NCBI RefSeq assembly: GCF_002000365.1
Contig: NZ_MVBK01000049.1
Coordinates: 1-32,176 of the forward strand
DNA length: 32,176 nucleotides
DNA from: Thioalkalivibrio denitrificans
GTDB taxonomy: Bacteria > Pseudomonadota > Gammaproteobacteria > Ectothiorhodospirales > Ectothiorhodospiraceae
Reading direction: 5' to 3'
Below the pieces are notes generated by a model. That model was not told the origin of the DNA. It ran no database searches and worked only from the letters and a program-made list of their open reading frames with translations. Below are positions 9,411 to 16,760 of this stretch, one piece after another; the first letter of the stretch is position 1, and every line of letters starts with the position of its first letter. The position numbers and the translations under genes are program-made.

Positions 9411-12400
9411 GTGTCCGCCCCCAACCAGCGATCGACAGTGGCGTGAAAATGTCCGATATCGATCGGTTTGCACAGATACTCCGCGAACCCGGCCGCGCGC
9501 CCGCGCTCTACCTCCCGGGGCATGGCACTGGCGCTGATGGCCACCACAGGTGTGTCCCGAAGCCGGCTGTCGGCGCGCAGGATCTCCAGGACCTGGTAGC
9601 CGTCCATACCCGGCAGGTTGATATCCAGCAGGATCAGTTCGGGGCGGCGCGCGGCGGCCAGCTCCAGCCCCAGCTCCGGGGTATGGGCGGTGATCAGGCA
9701 CACTTGCCGGTGTCGGCCCAGGAGCTGGCTGACCAGCTTCAGGTTGGCCGGGTTGTCCTCGATGTAGAGCACCAGGTGCCGGCGCTCCGTGCAGCATCCG
9801 GTGGCGCCGTCCGTTGCCGGCGTCTGGAGGGTTTCCACATTCCCGGCGGCGTCTTCCAGAGGCAGTTCCACCCAGAAGCGGCTGCCCGCGCCGGGCTCGG
9901 AGTCCACCCCGATCTCGCCGCCCATCATCTCCACCAGGCGTCGGGTGATGGTCAGGCCGATTCCGGTGCCCTCCACACCGCTGTACTCCGCCTCCAGGCG
10001 GCTGAAGGGCTGGAACAGATCGGCAATCCGCTCGGGGGCGATGCCCGGCCCGGTGTCGGCCACGGTGATGCGCACCCGATCCTCCCCGGTGTCGCATGCG
10101 GTGACCTCGACACGGCCCTGCTCGCGGTTGTACTTGATGCCATTGGAGAGCAGGTTGAGCAGCACCTGCTTGAGACGCACCCGGTCCGCCCGCACCAGCG
10201 CCGCCCCGGTGCTGCAGCGCCGTTGCATCGACAGGCCGCGTTCCGCCGCCAGCGGCTCCACCAGCCCGAAGCACTCCTCCACCAGGTCGCACAGATCCAG
10301 CGGCTCCAGGGACAGGTCGATGCGCCCCGACTCCACCTTGGCCAGATCCAGCACCTCGTTGATCAGATCCAGCAGGTGGCGCCCGGAGCGCAGGATCTCT
10401 TGCACGCTATCGAGCTGGTCCCGGTCCAGCCGTCCGTCGTATTCCAGCAGCTGAGCAAAACCGAGAATGGCGTTCATGGGGGTGCGCAGCTCGTGGCTCA
10501 TGCTGGAAAGGAAATCGGACTTGGCCCTGCTGGCCCGTTCCGCCTCCTCGCGGGCCTCGATCAGTGCCCGCCGGTTCTCCTCCCGGGCGCTGATGTCCCG
10601 CACGAAGGCATAGAACAGGGGACCGTCGCCCGCGTCCACGAGGCTCGTGCTGACTTCCACCTCCAGCACGGCCCCGTCCTTGCGCCGGTGACGGCTGTCG
10701 AAGCGATCGGAACCGCCGCCCTCGATGATTCTCTCCATGTGGGCCCGCACCTCCTGCGGGGACTCGCTGGCCTCGATATCGGCGATGTTCATGACCCTCA
10801 GTTCCGATTCGTCGTAGCCCAGCATCTCGCAGAACGACCGGTTGGCGTGCAGGACGTCGCCCTTGAGATCGGCGGCGAAGAATCCGTCGGTGGTGGTGGC
10901 GAGAACCAGTTCGTTGCGCCGTGCCATCAGCCGCAAGTCGGCCTCCCTGCGGCGCAGTTCCACCTCGCTGCGGTGACGGGCCAGGGCGTTGGCGAACATC
11001 TGCGCCAGCACGCCCAGGCCCGCAATCTCATCCTCGCGCCAGTGCCGGCACCCGGTCACCGCGTCGTAGCCCAGAAACCCGATGGTGCGGCCGGCGTGTT
11101 CGAGCGCCATCAGCAGCACGGTGCGTATACCCTGATCCCCCAGCACCGCCTTGTCGCCGGCGGCCGACGCCGACAGGGCCTCCACGTCGGGGATGTACAG
11201 CATGCCGCGCCCGCCGACGGCGCTCGCCACCCAGGGATTCTCGCCCACGGCCATGGCCTGGATCTTGTCCACCTGCGACGCGATCCCCGGCGCACACCAT
11301 TCGTGAGTGTTCGTGATGGTGGTCCCGTTCTCGGAATGGAGGAACAGGTAGGCCCGGTCCGCACCGATGAACTCGCCGCTGGCCTCGAGTGCGCCCTCCA
11401 GCGCCGCGTCCATGTCCGCCGCGCCGACGCCCAGAAAGCCTGCGGCCACCCGGGTGATCATCTGCTGCATGTTGTGGCGGCGGCGCAGTTCCTCCTCGGC
11501 GGCCTTCACGTGGGTGATGTCGGTACGGATGGAGATGTATTGGTAAGGCAGCCCCGCGTCGTCCAGCAGGGGCATGATGGTGGTCTCCACCCAGTAGGTG
11601 GAACCGTCGCGGGTCCGGTTGCAGATCTCACCCTGCCAGATGCGGCCGGAACTGATAGCGCACCACATCTCGTCGTAGAACTCCGGCGGATGGGCGCCGG
11701 ACTTGACGATGCGATGGCTATGCCCCAGCAGTTCCGCGCGGGTGTAACCGCTCACCTGGCAGAACTTGTCATTCACGGCGATGATGTCGCCGGCCGCGTC
11801 GGCGATACTCACGATGGCGTGCTCGTTGAGCGCCATGCGCTCGCATTCACGCTCGTAGAGTGTCTGGCGCAGGGTGTTCACCATGTCACCCACTTCCCGG
11901 GCACGGCGTGCCCGGGCGATGACCACGTTGACCAGATAGGCGGGCGCCACAGGCTTGACCAGAAAATCATCGGCACCCATGGCAAGGGCCAGGGCATGGC
12001 GCGAGGGATCGGTCTCCCCGGACAGAAACACGATGGGCAGGCCGGTATGGGCCTCGTCCTCACGCAGCAGGGCGGCCAGCTCCGGCCCGCTGCAGGCGGG
12101 CATGCGCACCCCGGCCACCAGCACGTCCGGATTGAAGCGCCCCACCGCCTCCAGGGCCTTCAGGGGATCCGATTCGGCCAGCACCTCCATGCCCGCCTCG
12201 CGCAGGGCGGCCACCTGCTGCTCCAGGGCAGTGAGGTCTGCGTCCACCACCATCACCCGATAGGGCACGGCGGGTACCTGGCGCACGAGCTGTCCGACCA
12301 TCTCCAGCAGACACCGGTCGTGGTACGGCCGGGAGAGGCGGCGGGTGGCGCCGGCCCGGTAGGCGGCCAGGCGTGAATCCAGATCATCGTCATCCGTGAT

Positions 12401-13072
12401 CACGATCACCGGCGCCGAACAAAAGCAACCCGGACGCAGTTCGGCCCAGGCCCCTTCCCGTTGCTCACGGGCATCTTCCCCGAGACAGGCCACGTCGAGG
12501 ATCACCGCGTCAGGTGGCGAACCGCACCGGCAGACCCGGCGCAGGGCATCCAGGTCACCATGGGCCTCGACACGGTAGTCGGCACGGGTCAGCAGCGCCC
12601 GCAGATGCTCACGCCGGGCGAAATCCGGCTCCACCACGTGGACTCGGGCGGCGCTCGCCTGCTCCTCCTGCGCCCCTTCCTCCCGCTCCCTGAACCAATG
12701 CCCGCGCCGCGGCCCCACCGCATGCAAATGGGTTTCAAGGACCCCGGTCAAACGCTGCACGGTGGCCTGGAATTCAGCGGGCGTCATCCCGGCCGATCCG
12801 CTGCCCTCCCCCGGGGGGTGCTCCAGTTCCGCCTCCAGGGCCCGGACGGCACCTGCGAGGGCATTCAGGTGCAACCGGTCCGCCAGGCCGGCCAGGTCTC
12901 CGACGCGGCCGCGCAGGGCCTCCAGCCGCGCGGCATCGACCGACGCTGCGTCCAAAGCCCGGAGATCCCCAATGACAGCGTGCGCCCGCGCGAAGAGGTG
13001 GTCCAGGAACTTCAGTTGCCGGGGAACAACGTCGTAGGCGTTGGAAAACATGGAAAGACGATTCTCGTTCAT
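9407..13072 (-). CDS. Large multi-domain hybrid histidine kinase (REC-REC-PAS-GAF-PAS-HisKA-HATPase-REC)
   Basis: A 1221-residue soluble kinase. Order: a helical N-terminal region without a recognisable Hpt histidine (1-130), REC1 (143-262; Asp193 kept, conserved Lys replaced by Arg248), REC2 (271-392; phospho-acceptor position is Gly321 in DVLVAGVRMP, Lys373 kept), PAS (415-520), GAF (540-700), PAS (715-830), HisKA (His860), HATPase_c (Asn977, Asp1006) and intact REC3 (1098-1217; Asp1150, Lys1202). REC2 cannot be phosphorylated in the usual way and REC1 is doubtful, so the N-terminal pair may act as binding or dimer platforms. The ATG overlaps the stop of the upstream REC-Hpt gene (ATGA), and its own TGA overlaps the next kinase start (GTGA), so translational coupling is likely on both sides. 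Confidence 0.93.
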   Translation of the reverse strand: MNENRLSMFSNAYDVVPRQLKFLDHLFARAHAVIGDLRALDAASVDAARLEALRGRVGDLAGLADRLHLNALAGAVRALEAELEHPPGEGSGSAGMTPAEFQATVQRLTGVLETHLHAVGPRRGHWFREREEGAQEEQASAARVHVVEPDFARREHLRALLTRADYRVEAHGDLDALRRVCRCGSPPDAVILDVACLGEDAREQREGAWAELRPGCFCSAPVIVITDDDDLDSRLAAYRAGATRRLSRPYHDRCLLEMVGQLVRQVPAVPYRVMVVDADLTALEQQVAALREAGMEVLAESDPLKALEAVGRFNPDVLVAGVRMPACSGPELAALLREDEAHTGLPIVFLSGETDPSRHALALAMGADDFLVKPVAPAYLVNVVIARARRAREVGDMVNTLRQTLYERECERMALNEHAIVSIADAAGDIIAVNDKFCQVSGYTRAELLGHSHRIVKSGAHPPEFYDEMWCAISSGRIWQGEICNRTRDGSTYWVETTIMPLLDDAGLPYQYISIRTDITHVKAAEEELRRRHNMQQMITRVAAGFLGVGAADMDAALEGALEASGEFIGADRAYLFLHSENGTTITNTHEWCAPGIASQVDKIQAMAVGENPWVASAVGGRGMLYIPDVEALSASAAGDKAVLGDQGIRTVLLMALEHAGRTIGFLGYDAVTGCRHWREDEIAGLGVLAQMFANALARHRSEVELRRREADLRLMARRNELVLATTTDGFFAADLKGDVLHANRSFCEMLGYDESELRVMNIADIEASESPQEVRAHMERIIEGGGSDRFDSRHRRKDGAVLEVEVSTSLVDAGDGPLFYAFVRDISAREENRRALIEAREEAERASRAKSDFLSSMSHELRTPMNAILGFAQLLEYDGRLDRDQLDSVQEILRSGRHLLDLINEVLDLAKVESGRIDLSLEPLDLCDLVEECFGLVEPLAAERGLSMQRRCSTGAALVRADRVRLKQVLLNLLSNGIKYNREQGRVEVTACDTGEDRVRITVADTGPGIAPERIADLFQPFSRLEAEYSGVEGTGIGLTITRRLVEMMGGEIGVDSEPGAGSRFWVELPLEDAAGNVETLQTPATDGATGCCTERRHLVLYIEDNPANLKLVSQLLGRHRQVCLITAHTPELGLELAAARRPELILLDINLPGMDGYQVLEILRADSRLRDTPVVAISASAMPREVERGRAAGFAEYLCKPIDIGHFHATVDRWLGADT
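9449..10531 (-). repeat. Duplicated kinase-core DNA block, copy 2
   Basis: Partner of 6900-7982 at a constant offset of 2549 bp. The part encoding residues 848-1071 of this kinase (9860-10531) is almost the same DNA as in the downstream kinase; the linker is different and the REC part has about 15 amino-acid changes over the domain. Confidence 0.9.
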
Positions 13073-13929
13073 CTGCTTTGTTCAACTTGTCTGCGGTGAC
13101 GGCCGCCGGACCGACGGGTCGGTTTGTGGCTCCTGCCATCCGCCTGCTGCCTGAAGCTCTCGAGGTCGGCAGCCAGATACGTCTCGATCCCTGACACGGT
13201 GGCCTCCAGTTGCGGCCAGCACTCGCCTACCGTCTCCCAGTCCTCCGCGGCCACGGCCGACTCCATGCGGCCCGCCAGCGTGGCGAATCGCGCCGCGCCG
13301 ACAGCCCCGGCGGCGGACCACTGCCGATGCAGGTAACGCTTCAAGGGCCGGGCATCCCGCGCCTCGATGGCCCGGGCCGCCTCCGCCATTCCCGCGCGCG
13401 CCGACTCGACGAACAGGTGGATCAGTCGACGCGCGTCCTCGGCACCGTCCTCACCCAGCAATCCCCGCAGTACAGCGGGGTCCAGGTCGGGGGAGCCGTC
13501 ATCGGGATCGGGGCACGAGGCTGGCGACGCAGGTTCGGGATTGGAGCCGTCGATCCAGTCTTCGAGCAGGGCCTTCAGGCGCTCCACACTCACCGGCTTG
13601 ACCAGCACGTCGTCCACACCCGCGGCCCGCAGACTCGCCAGCGTCTCGGGATCGCTCTCTCCGGTGACCGCGATCAGCGCCGGGGCGGAAACCTGCCCGC
13701 GGAATCGCTCATGCAGCCGGCGCAAGAGTTCCTCGCCGCCCATGCCGGGCAGCCCAAGATCGGTCAGGACCAGCCGATAGCTGACCCGCTCCATTCGTTG
13801 CAGCGCCGATTCGGCATCGGGGACGGCATCCACCTTGACCCCGAGCATTCCCAGTTGCCGCTTCAGGAGTTTCCGGTTGACCGGATGGTCCTCCACGAGC
13901 AGCGCCCGGGAATCACAGGCCCATTTCAC
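13069..13929 (-). CDS. REC-Hpt phosphorelay protein with a divergent Hpt motif
   Basis: A 286-residue protein. The receiver (about 7-125) has E13-D14, Asp57 (LVLTDLGLPGMGG) and Lys111. After a Pro/Asp-rich linker comes a helical domain (about 148-262) that fits Hpt by position and helix pattern. The presumed phospho-histidine is His201 in YLHRQWSAAGAVGA; the usual H-x-L-K-G-S is changed to H-R-Q-W-S-A, so Lys and Gly after the His are lost. The basic C-terminal tail (265-286) has no known role. The start is GTG at 13929, overlapping the TGA of the upstream HTH-REC gene, and its stop overlaps the ATG of the big kinase. It could shuttle phosphate from the hybrid kinases to the output receivers, but the altered Hpt motif makes this uncertain. 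Confidence 0.85.
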   Translation of the reverse strand: MKWACDSRALLVEDHPVNRKLLKRQLGMLGVKVDAVPDAESALQRMERVSYRLVLTDLGLPGMGGEELLRRLHERFRGQVSAPALIAVTGESDPETLASLRAAGVDDVLVKPVSVERLKALLEDWIDGSNPEPASPASCPDPDDGSPDLDPAVLRGLLGEDGAEDARRLIHLFVESARAGMAEAARAIEARDARPLKRYLHRQWSAAGAVGAARFATLAGRMESAVAAEDWETVGECWPQLEATVSGIETYLAADLESFRQQADGRSHKPTRRSGGRHRRQVEQSR

Positions 13930-14525
13930 GATGCCCTCCGGTCACGGCTGAGCATCCCCTCGATATGACTGCGCAAGGCCGCAAAGGGTATGGGCTTTGC
14001 GTAGACGGGGATCTCGGGCGGCAACCCGCCCCGGGAGGCGATCTGCTCCGGGGTGAGGGCCGTGACCACCACGACCTCGCTGATGCCCGGCACGTGCTCC
14101 AGCAGGTGACGGATCATCCGGAACCCGTCCATGCCGGGCATGTCCAGATCGCTGATCACCAGATCCGGGACCTGACGGCCCACCTGAACGAGACCGTCAA
14201 AGCCGTTCTCCGCGAGGCGTACGTCCAGGTTCAGCCCCCAGCGGGCGAACTGCAGCCGGTAGAGTTCCCGCTGCACCGGCTCGTCCTCCACCACCAACAC
14301 CCGCAGGTGCCCGGCGCGTGCCTTGGCTGCGCTGCGCTGCTCCGAGTACAGCGCGTCCACTGCTGCACGTGATACCCGCCGGTGCCCGCCCGGGGTTTTC
14401 CAGGCGGGCAGCACCCCGGCCTCCACCCACAACTGCACCGTAGTCAGCGACACGTCGAGCACACGTGCCGCCTCGCGGGTGGTGTAGAAATCCCGTTGTT
14501 TCCTTGACTGCTTCTGCTTCGCCAT
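13926..14525 (-). CDS. Response regulator with N-terminal excisionase/MerR-like HTH and C-terminal receiver
   Basis: A 199-residue protein. A winged HTH of the excisionase/MerR-like (HTH_17) type lies at about 13-60 (FYTTREAARVLDVS, then WKTPGGHRRVS in the wing). A receiver at about 74-195 has E80-D81, phospho-acceptor Asp126 (LVISDLDMPGMDG) and Lys177. The order DNA-binding then receiver is the reverse of most response regulators. It heads the overlapping block of relay genes. Its upstream gap is AT-rich and holds a perfect palindrome TGTTAACA (14535-14542) and the motif at 14545-14557, which could be operator sites for its own product (inference). DNA targets are unknown. Confidence 0.92.
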   Translation of the reverse strand: MAKQKQSRKQRDFYTTREAARVLDVSLTTVQLWVEAGVLPAWKTPGGHRRVSRAAVDALYSEQRSAAKARAGHLRVLVVEDEPVQRELYRLQFARWGLNLDVRLAENGFDGLVQVGRQVPDLVISDLDMPGMDGFRMIRHLLEHVPGISEVVVVTALTPEQIASRGGLPPEIPVYAKPIPFAALRSHIEGMLSRDRRAS

Positions 14526-14544
14526 ATCCAGGAGTGTTAACAGA

Positions 14545-14557
14545 TTTCACATTTTTT
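14545..14557 (-). promoter_or_regulatory. AT-rich motif shared with the che operon leader
   Basis: The 13-nt sequence TTTCACATTTTTT (plus strand) lies 20-32 nt upstream of the HTH-REC start and recurs exactly at 28068-28080 upstream of the che operon. A TTGAAA hexamer (14555-14560, minus strand) could be a weak -35, without a convincing -10. A related GATTTCACA also occurs at 5666-5674, ahead of the kinase at 4012-5619. This is a candidate regulator site or promoter; chance similarity of A/T runs is possible. Confidence 0.35.
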
Positions 14558-14588
14558 CAATGCCGGGATGCCTGTACGGCGCAAACCG

Positions 14589-16307
14589 TCAGACCGCCCG
14601 GGACCCCTGCCAGCGGTAGACCGCCTCCGCGAGACTGCCGCCGGCGAAGAACTCCAGGGATTCACACAACTCCCGTACCAGCGCAATGCCGCGTCCCCAC
14701 GGACGAAGCAGCGCCTCCTCGACGGGGACCAGCGTCCCGGGGTCGAATCCCCGCCCACTGTCCGATATGCGCACGACGAGCTGGCCGCCGTCATCCAGAG
14801 GCTCGTAAGAGAGCTCAAGGGCAATGGACCCGCGCACACCCTCGGCCAGACGCCGGGCACGCTCCGTGTAATAGGCATCGAAACCGTCGGAATCCACCTT
14901 CATGGTGGACGGCAGTCTCATGAGGCCGTGCTCCAGGGCATTGGCGTAGAGCTCGCTGACAATGACCTCCAATGCCCCCGCATGCGCCTCAAGGCCATCC
15001 AGGAGCCCCAGCGGACGCAGGGCCTCAAGTACTGCGGGCGCGCCGACCAGACGCCGGTCTGCCCATTCCATGGACCAGCGCCAGCCGTCCGTCATGCCCG
15101 CGCCCTTGCCGTGCGCTCGCGGCCCCGACACGCCGTCCATGGGGATCTCCACCACCGTGATGTCGTCGCGCTGCTCAACACCTGCGCAGTGGGCATCCAG
15201 CGTCCTCACCAGCTCGGGCAGCAACGGGCCGCCGACAGCCGTCTCCATCAGGGAGTACAAGGCGGCCTCCCCGAACATGGTCCCGTCAAGCCCTTCCGCT
15301 TCCAACAGACCGTCGGAGACCATCAGGAGCCGCTCGTCGCCCTGCACGGGGACGCGCTCGAGTGCGCCGTCGCCGGGCAGCTCCGGCAGGATGCCCAGCG
15401 GCAGGGAACGGGAAGACAACACACGTCGGCCCCGGGGCCCGGACAACAGCGCGCAGGGCATGCCCCCGTTCCAGAAGCGCAGCTCCCCGTCCCGGGCCGG
15501 GAGGGTGGCCATGCACGCGGCCATGAATCGGTCTGCCGGCAACAGCTCGAACAGCCTGCGGTTGATCTCCGCGAGCAGGTCCGTGTCACGCGCACCGTCC
15601 CAGCTCATGGAGTGGAAAATCTCCGTCACCGGCAAGGCGCCGATGGCCGCTCCCAGGCCGTGGCCCGTGAAATCCCCCACCAGCACACGCAGTCCGCCGT
15701 CCGGCAGGTGGGCGGTGAGCACCAGGTCACCGCAGAAAAGCGTCGCGGGCCGCTGCAGCACCCCGATCCGATCGGTTGCCACGTTGCGCGCGGCCACGAC
15801 CCGGTTGAAGATGCGTTCCGCCAGCTGCTGCTCCAGCAGGTCACGCTCATGAGCGCAGGTCAGCATCCGATGTTGTTCCACCAGGCGGCGGTTCAGATCC
15901 CGGATGCGCTCCATGGCCCGTACCCGGGAATTCAAGGCCGCAAAACTGAACGGCTTGCCGAGGAAGTCGTCCCCGCCCGCTTCGGTGCATCGCCACATGG
16001 AGTCGTCGTCTTTCAGGGCGGTGAGAAAGATCACCGGCACGAAACGCTCTCCCGCCAGGGCCTTGATGCGCCGACAGGCCTCGATGCCATCCATCACCGG
16101 CATCATGACGTCCATGAACACCATGTCCACGTTGTCCGCCGAGAAGCGCTCCACCGCCTCCAGCCCGTTCTCGGCGCAGACGGTGGCGAAGCCCTCACGC
16201 TGGAGCAGCGCCTCGAGCAGTCCGCGGTTGGCCGGCGAATCGTCCACCACGAGCGCCGTGCCCCGGGAGCTCGCGGGCAAGGGCGGGTTCCCCGGTGGCG
16301 GAGACAT
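14589..16307 (-). CDS. REC-PP2C-HATPase partner-switch regulator (HsbR-like)
   Basis: A 572-residue three-domain switch protein. The receiver (about 15-135) has D22-D23, Asp66 (MVFMDVMMPVMDG) and Lys118. After a coiled coil, a SpoIIE/RsbU-type PP2C phosphatase (about 170-390) shows metal ligands in CGDLV (Asp194), GDFTGHG (Asp212), SDGLLE (Asp332) and RDDIT (Asp381-382). The C-terminal HATPase (about 415-570) is RsbW-like: SELYANALEHG (Asn456) and ISDSGRGFDP (Asp516). Family knowledge: Pseudomonas HsbR has this architecture and both dephosphorylates and phosphorylates the STAS protein HsbA. The STAS gene 16 bp upstream is the obvious partner. The ATG at 16307 was chosen because upstream the frame only re-reads the STAS gene; its ribosome binding site is weak. 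Confidence 0.93.
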   Translation of the reverse strand: MSPPPGNPPLPASSRGTALVVDDSPANRGLLEALLQREGFATVCAENGLEAVERFSADNVDMVFMDVMMPVMDGIEACRRIKALAGERFVPVIFLTALKDDDSMWRCTEAGGDDFLGKPFSFAALNSRVRAMERIRDLNRRLVEQHRMLTCAHERDLLEQQLAERIFNRVVAARNVATDRIGVLQRPATLFCGDLVLTAHLPDGGLRVLVGDFTGHGLGAAIGALPVTEIFHSMSWDGARDTDLLAEINRRLFELLPADRFMAACMATLPARDGELRFWNGGMPCALLSGPRGRRVLSSRSLPLGILPELPGDGALERVPVQGDERLLMVSDGLLEAEGLDGTMFGEAALYSLMETAVGGPLLPELVRTLDAHCAGVEQRDDITVVEIPMDGVSGPRAHGKGAGMTDGWRWSMEWADRRLVGAPAVLEALRPLGLLDGLEAHAGALEVIVSELYANALEHGLMRLPSTMKVDSDGFDAYYTERARRLAEGVRGSIALELSYEPLDDGGQLVVRISDSGRGFDPGTLVPVEEALLRPWGRGIALVRELCESLEFFAGGSLAEAVYRWQGSRAV

Positions 16308-16323
16308 CGAATGGGATACCGAG

Positions 16324-16629
16324 TCAGTCAATGTCGAACAACCTCGGAAAGTTGGCGATGTCCAGTACACGCCGCACCTCCGGCGTGCACCCCGTGATGC
16401 GCACGCGGGCGTCGTCGCCGCCCGCATGCTCACGCAGGAGCAGAAGCATGCCGAGCGCCGCGCTGTCCACGTAGGTAACACCCTTGAGGTCCACCACGTA
16501 GTTCATGTGTCCGGACGGCAGATCGCGATACGCGTCCCGGAACGCGCGCTGCTGGGCGAAATCGAACCGGCCGCTGACGGATATCACGGCCCGTTTTCCG
16601 TTATCGCCCAAGGTGTATCTGATACCCAT
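16324..16629 (-). CDS. STAS-domain anti-anti-sigma factor (HsbA-like)
   Basis: A 101-residue single STAS domain. The motif VTYVDSAALGMLLLLRE at 51-67 contains the expected phospho-serine (Ser56) of SpoIIAA/RsbV/HsbA proteins. The ATG at 16629 follows AGGAG with about 5-nt spacing. Unphosphorylated, such proteins bind an anti-sigma factor or another partner; the phosphatase/kinase encoded immediately downstream would set the phosphorylation state. No sigma or anti-sigma gene is in the window, so the final partner (FlgM or a diguanylate cyclase in the Pseudomonas case) is not known here. Confidence 0.94.
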   Translation of the reverse strand: MGIRYTLGDNGKRAVISVSGRFDFAQQRAFRDAYRDLPSGHMNYVVDLKGVTYVDSAALGMLLLLREHAGGDDARVRITGCTPEVRRVLDIANFPRLFDID

Positions 16630-16687
16630 ACCTGCTCCTGAGTTGGTTGCTGATCATCCTCAAACGTCCCTTCGGCCCGAGCACGAG

Positions 16688-16736
16688 CCTCCTACAGCCC
16701 ATCCTCGTCACCACGTAGGAGCGGCGCCCTCGCCGC
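16688..16736. repeat. REP-like palindromic element
   Basis: The 131-bp gap between the MCP-like gene and the STAS gene contains CTCCTAC (16689-16695) inverted against GTAGGAG (16715-16721), immediately followed by GCGGCG-CCCT-CGCCGC (16721-16736). GTAGGAGCGGC...GCCGCGA resembles the Pseudomonas REP consensus. On the transcript it would form hairpins between the two genes and might stabilise or attenuate the message. It also argues that the STAS pair could be expressed at a different level from the che genes. Confidence 0.6.
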
Positions 16737-16760
16737 GAACCGCCCTTCCCTGATATCCAT

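Noticed and set aside
9411-10292. N-terminal extension of the dCache kinase up to 10292
   Set aside because: The extra 294 residues are a shifted reading of the HATPase-REC part of the upstream kinase; the real start is the GTG at 9410 just before the first membrane helix.
9443-12376. A plus-strand open frame of about 977 codons opposite the large kinase
   Set aside because: It is an antisense shadow of the PAS/GAF/HisKA gene and has no recognisable motif or ribosome binding site.
14568-16397. Plus-strand open frame opposite the REC-PP2C-HATPase gene
   Set aside because: Same reason: the minus-strand protein has three intact domains, and the plus frame is compositionally antisense.
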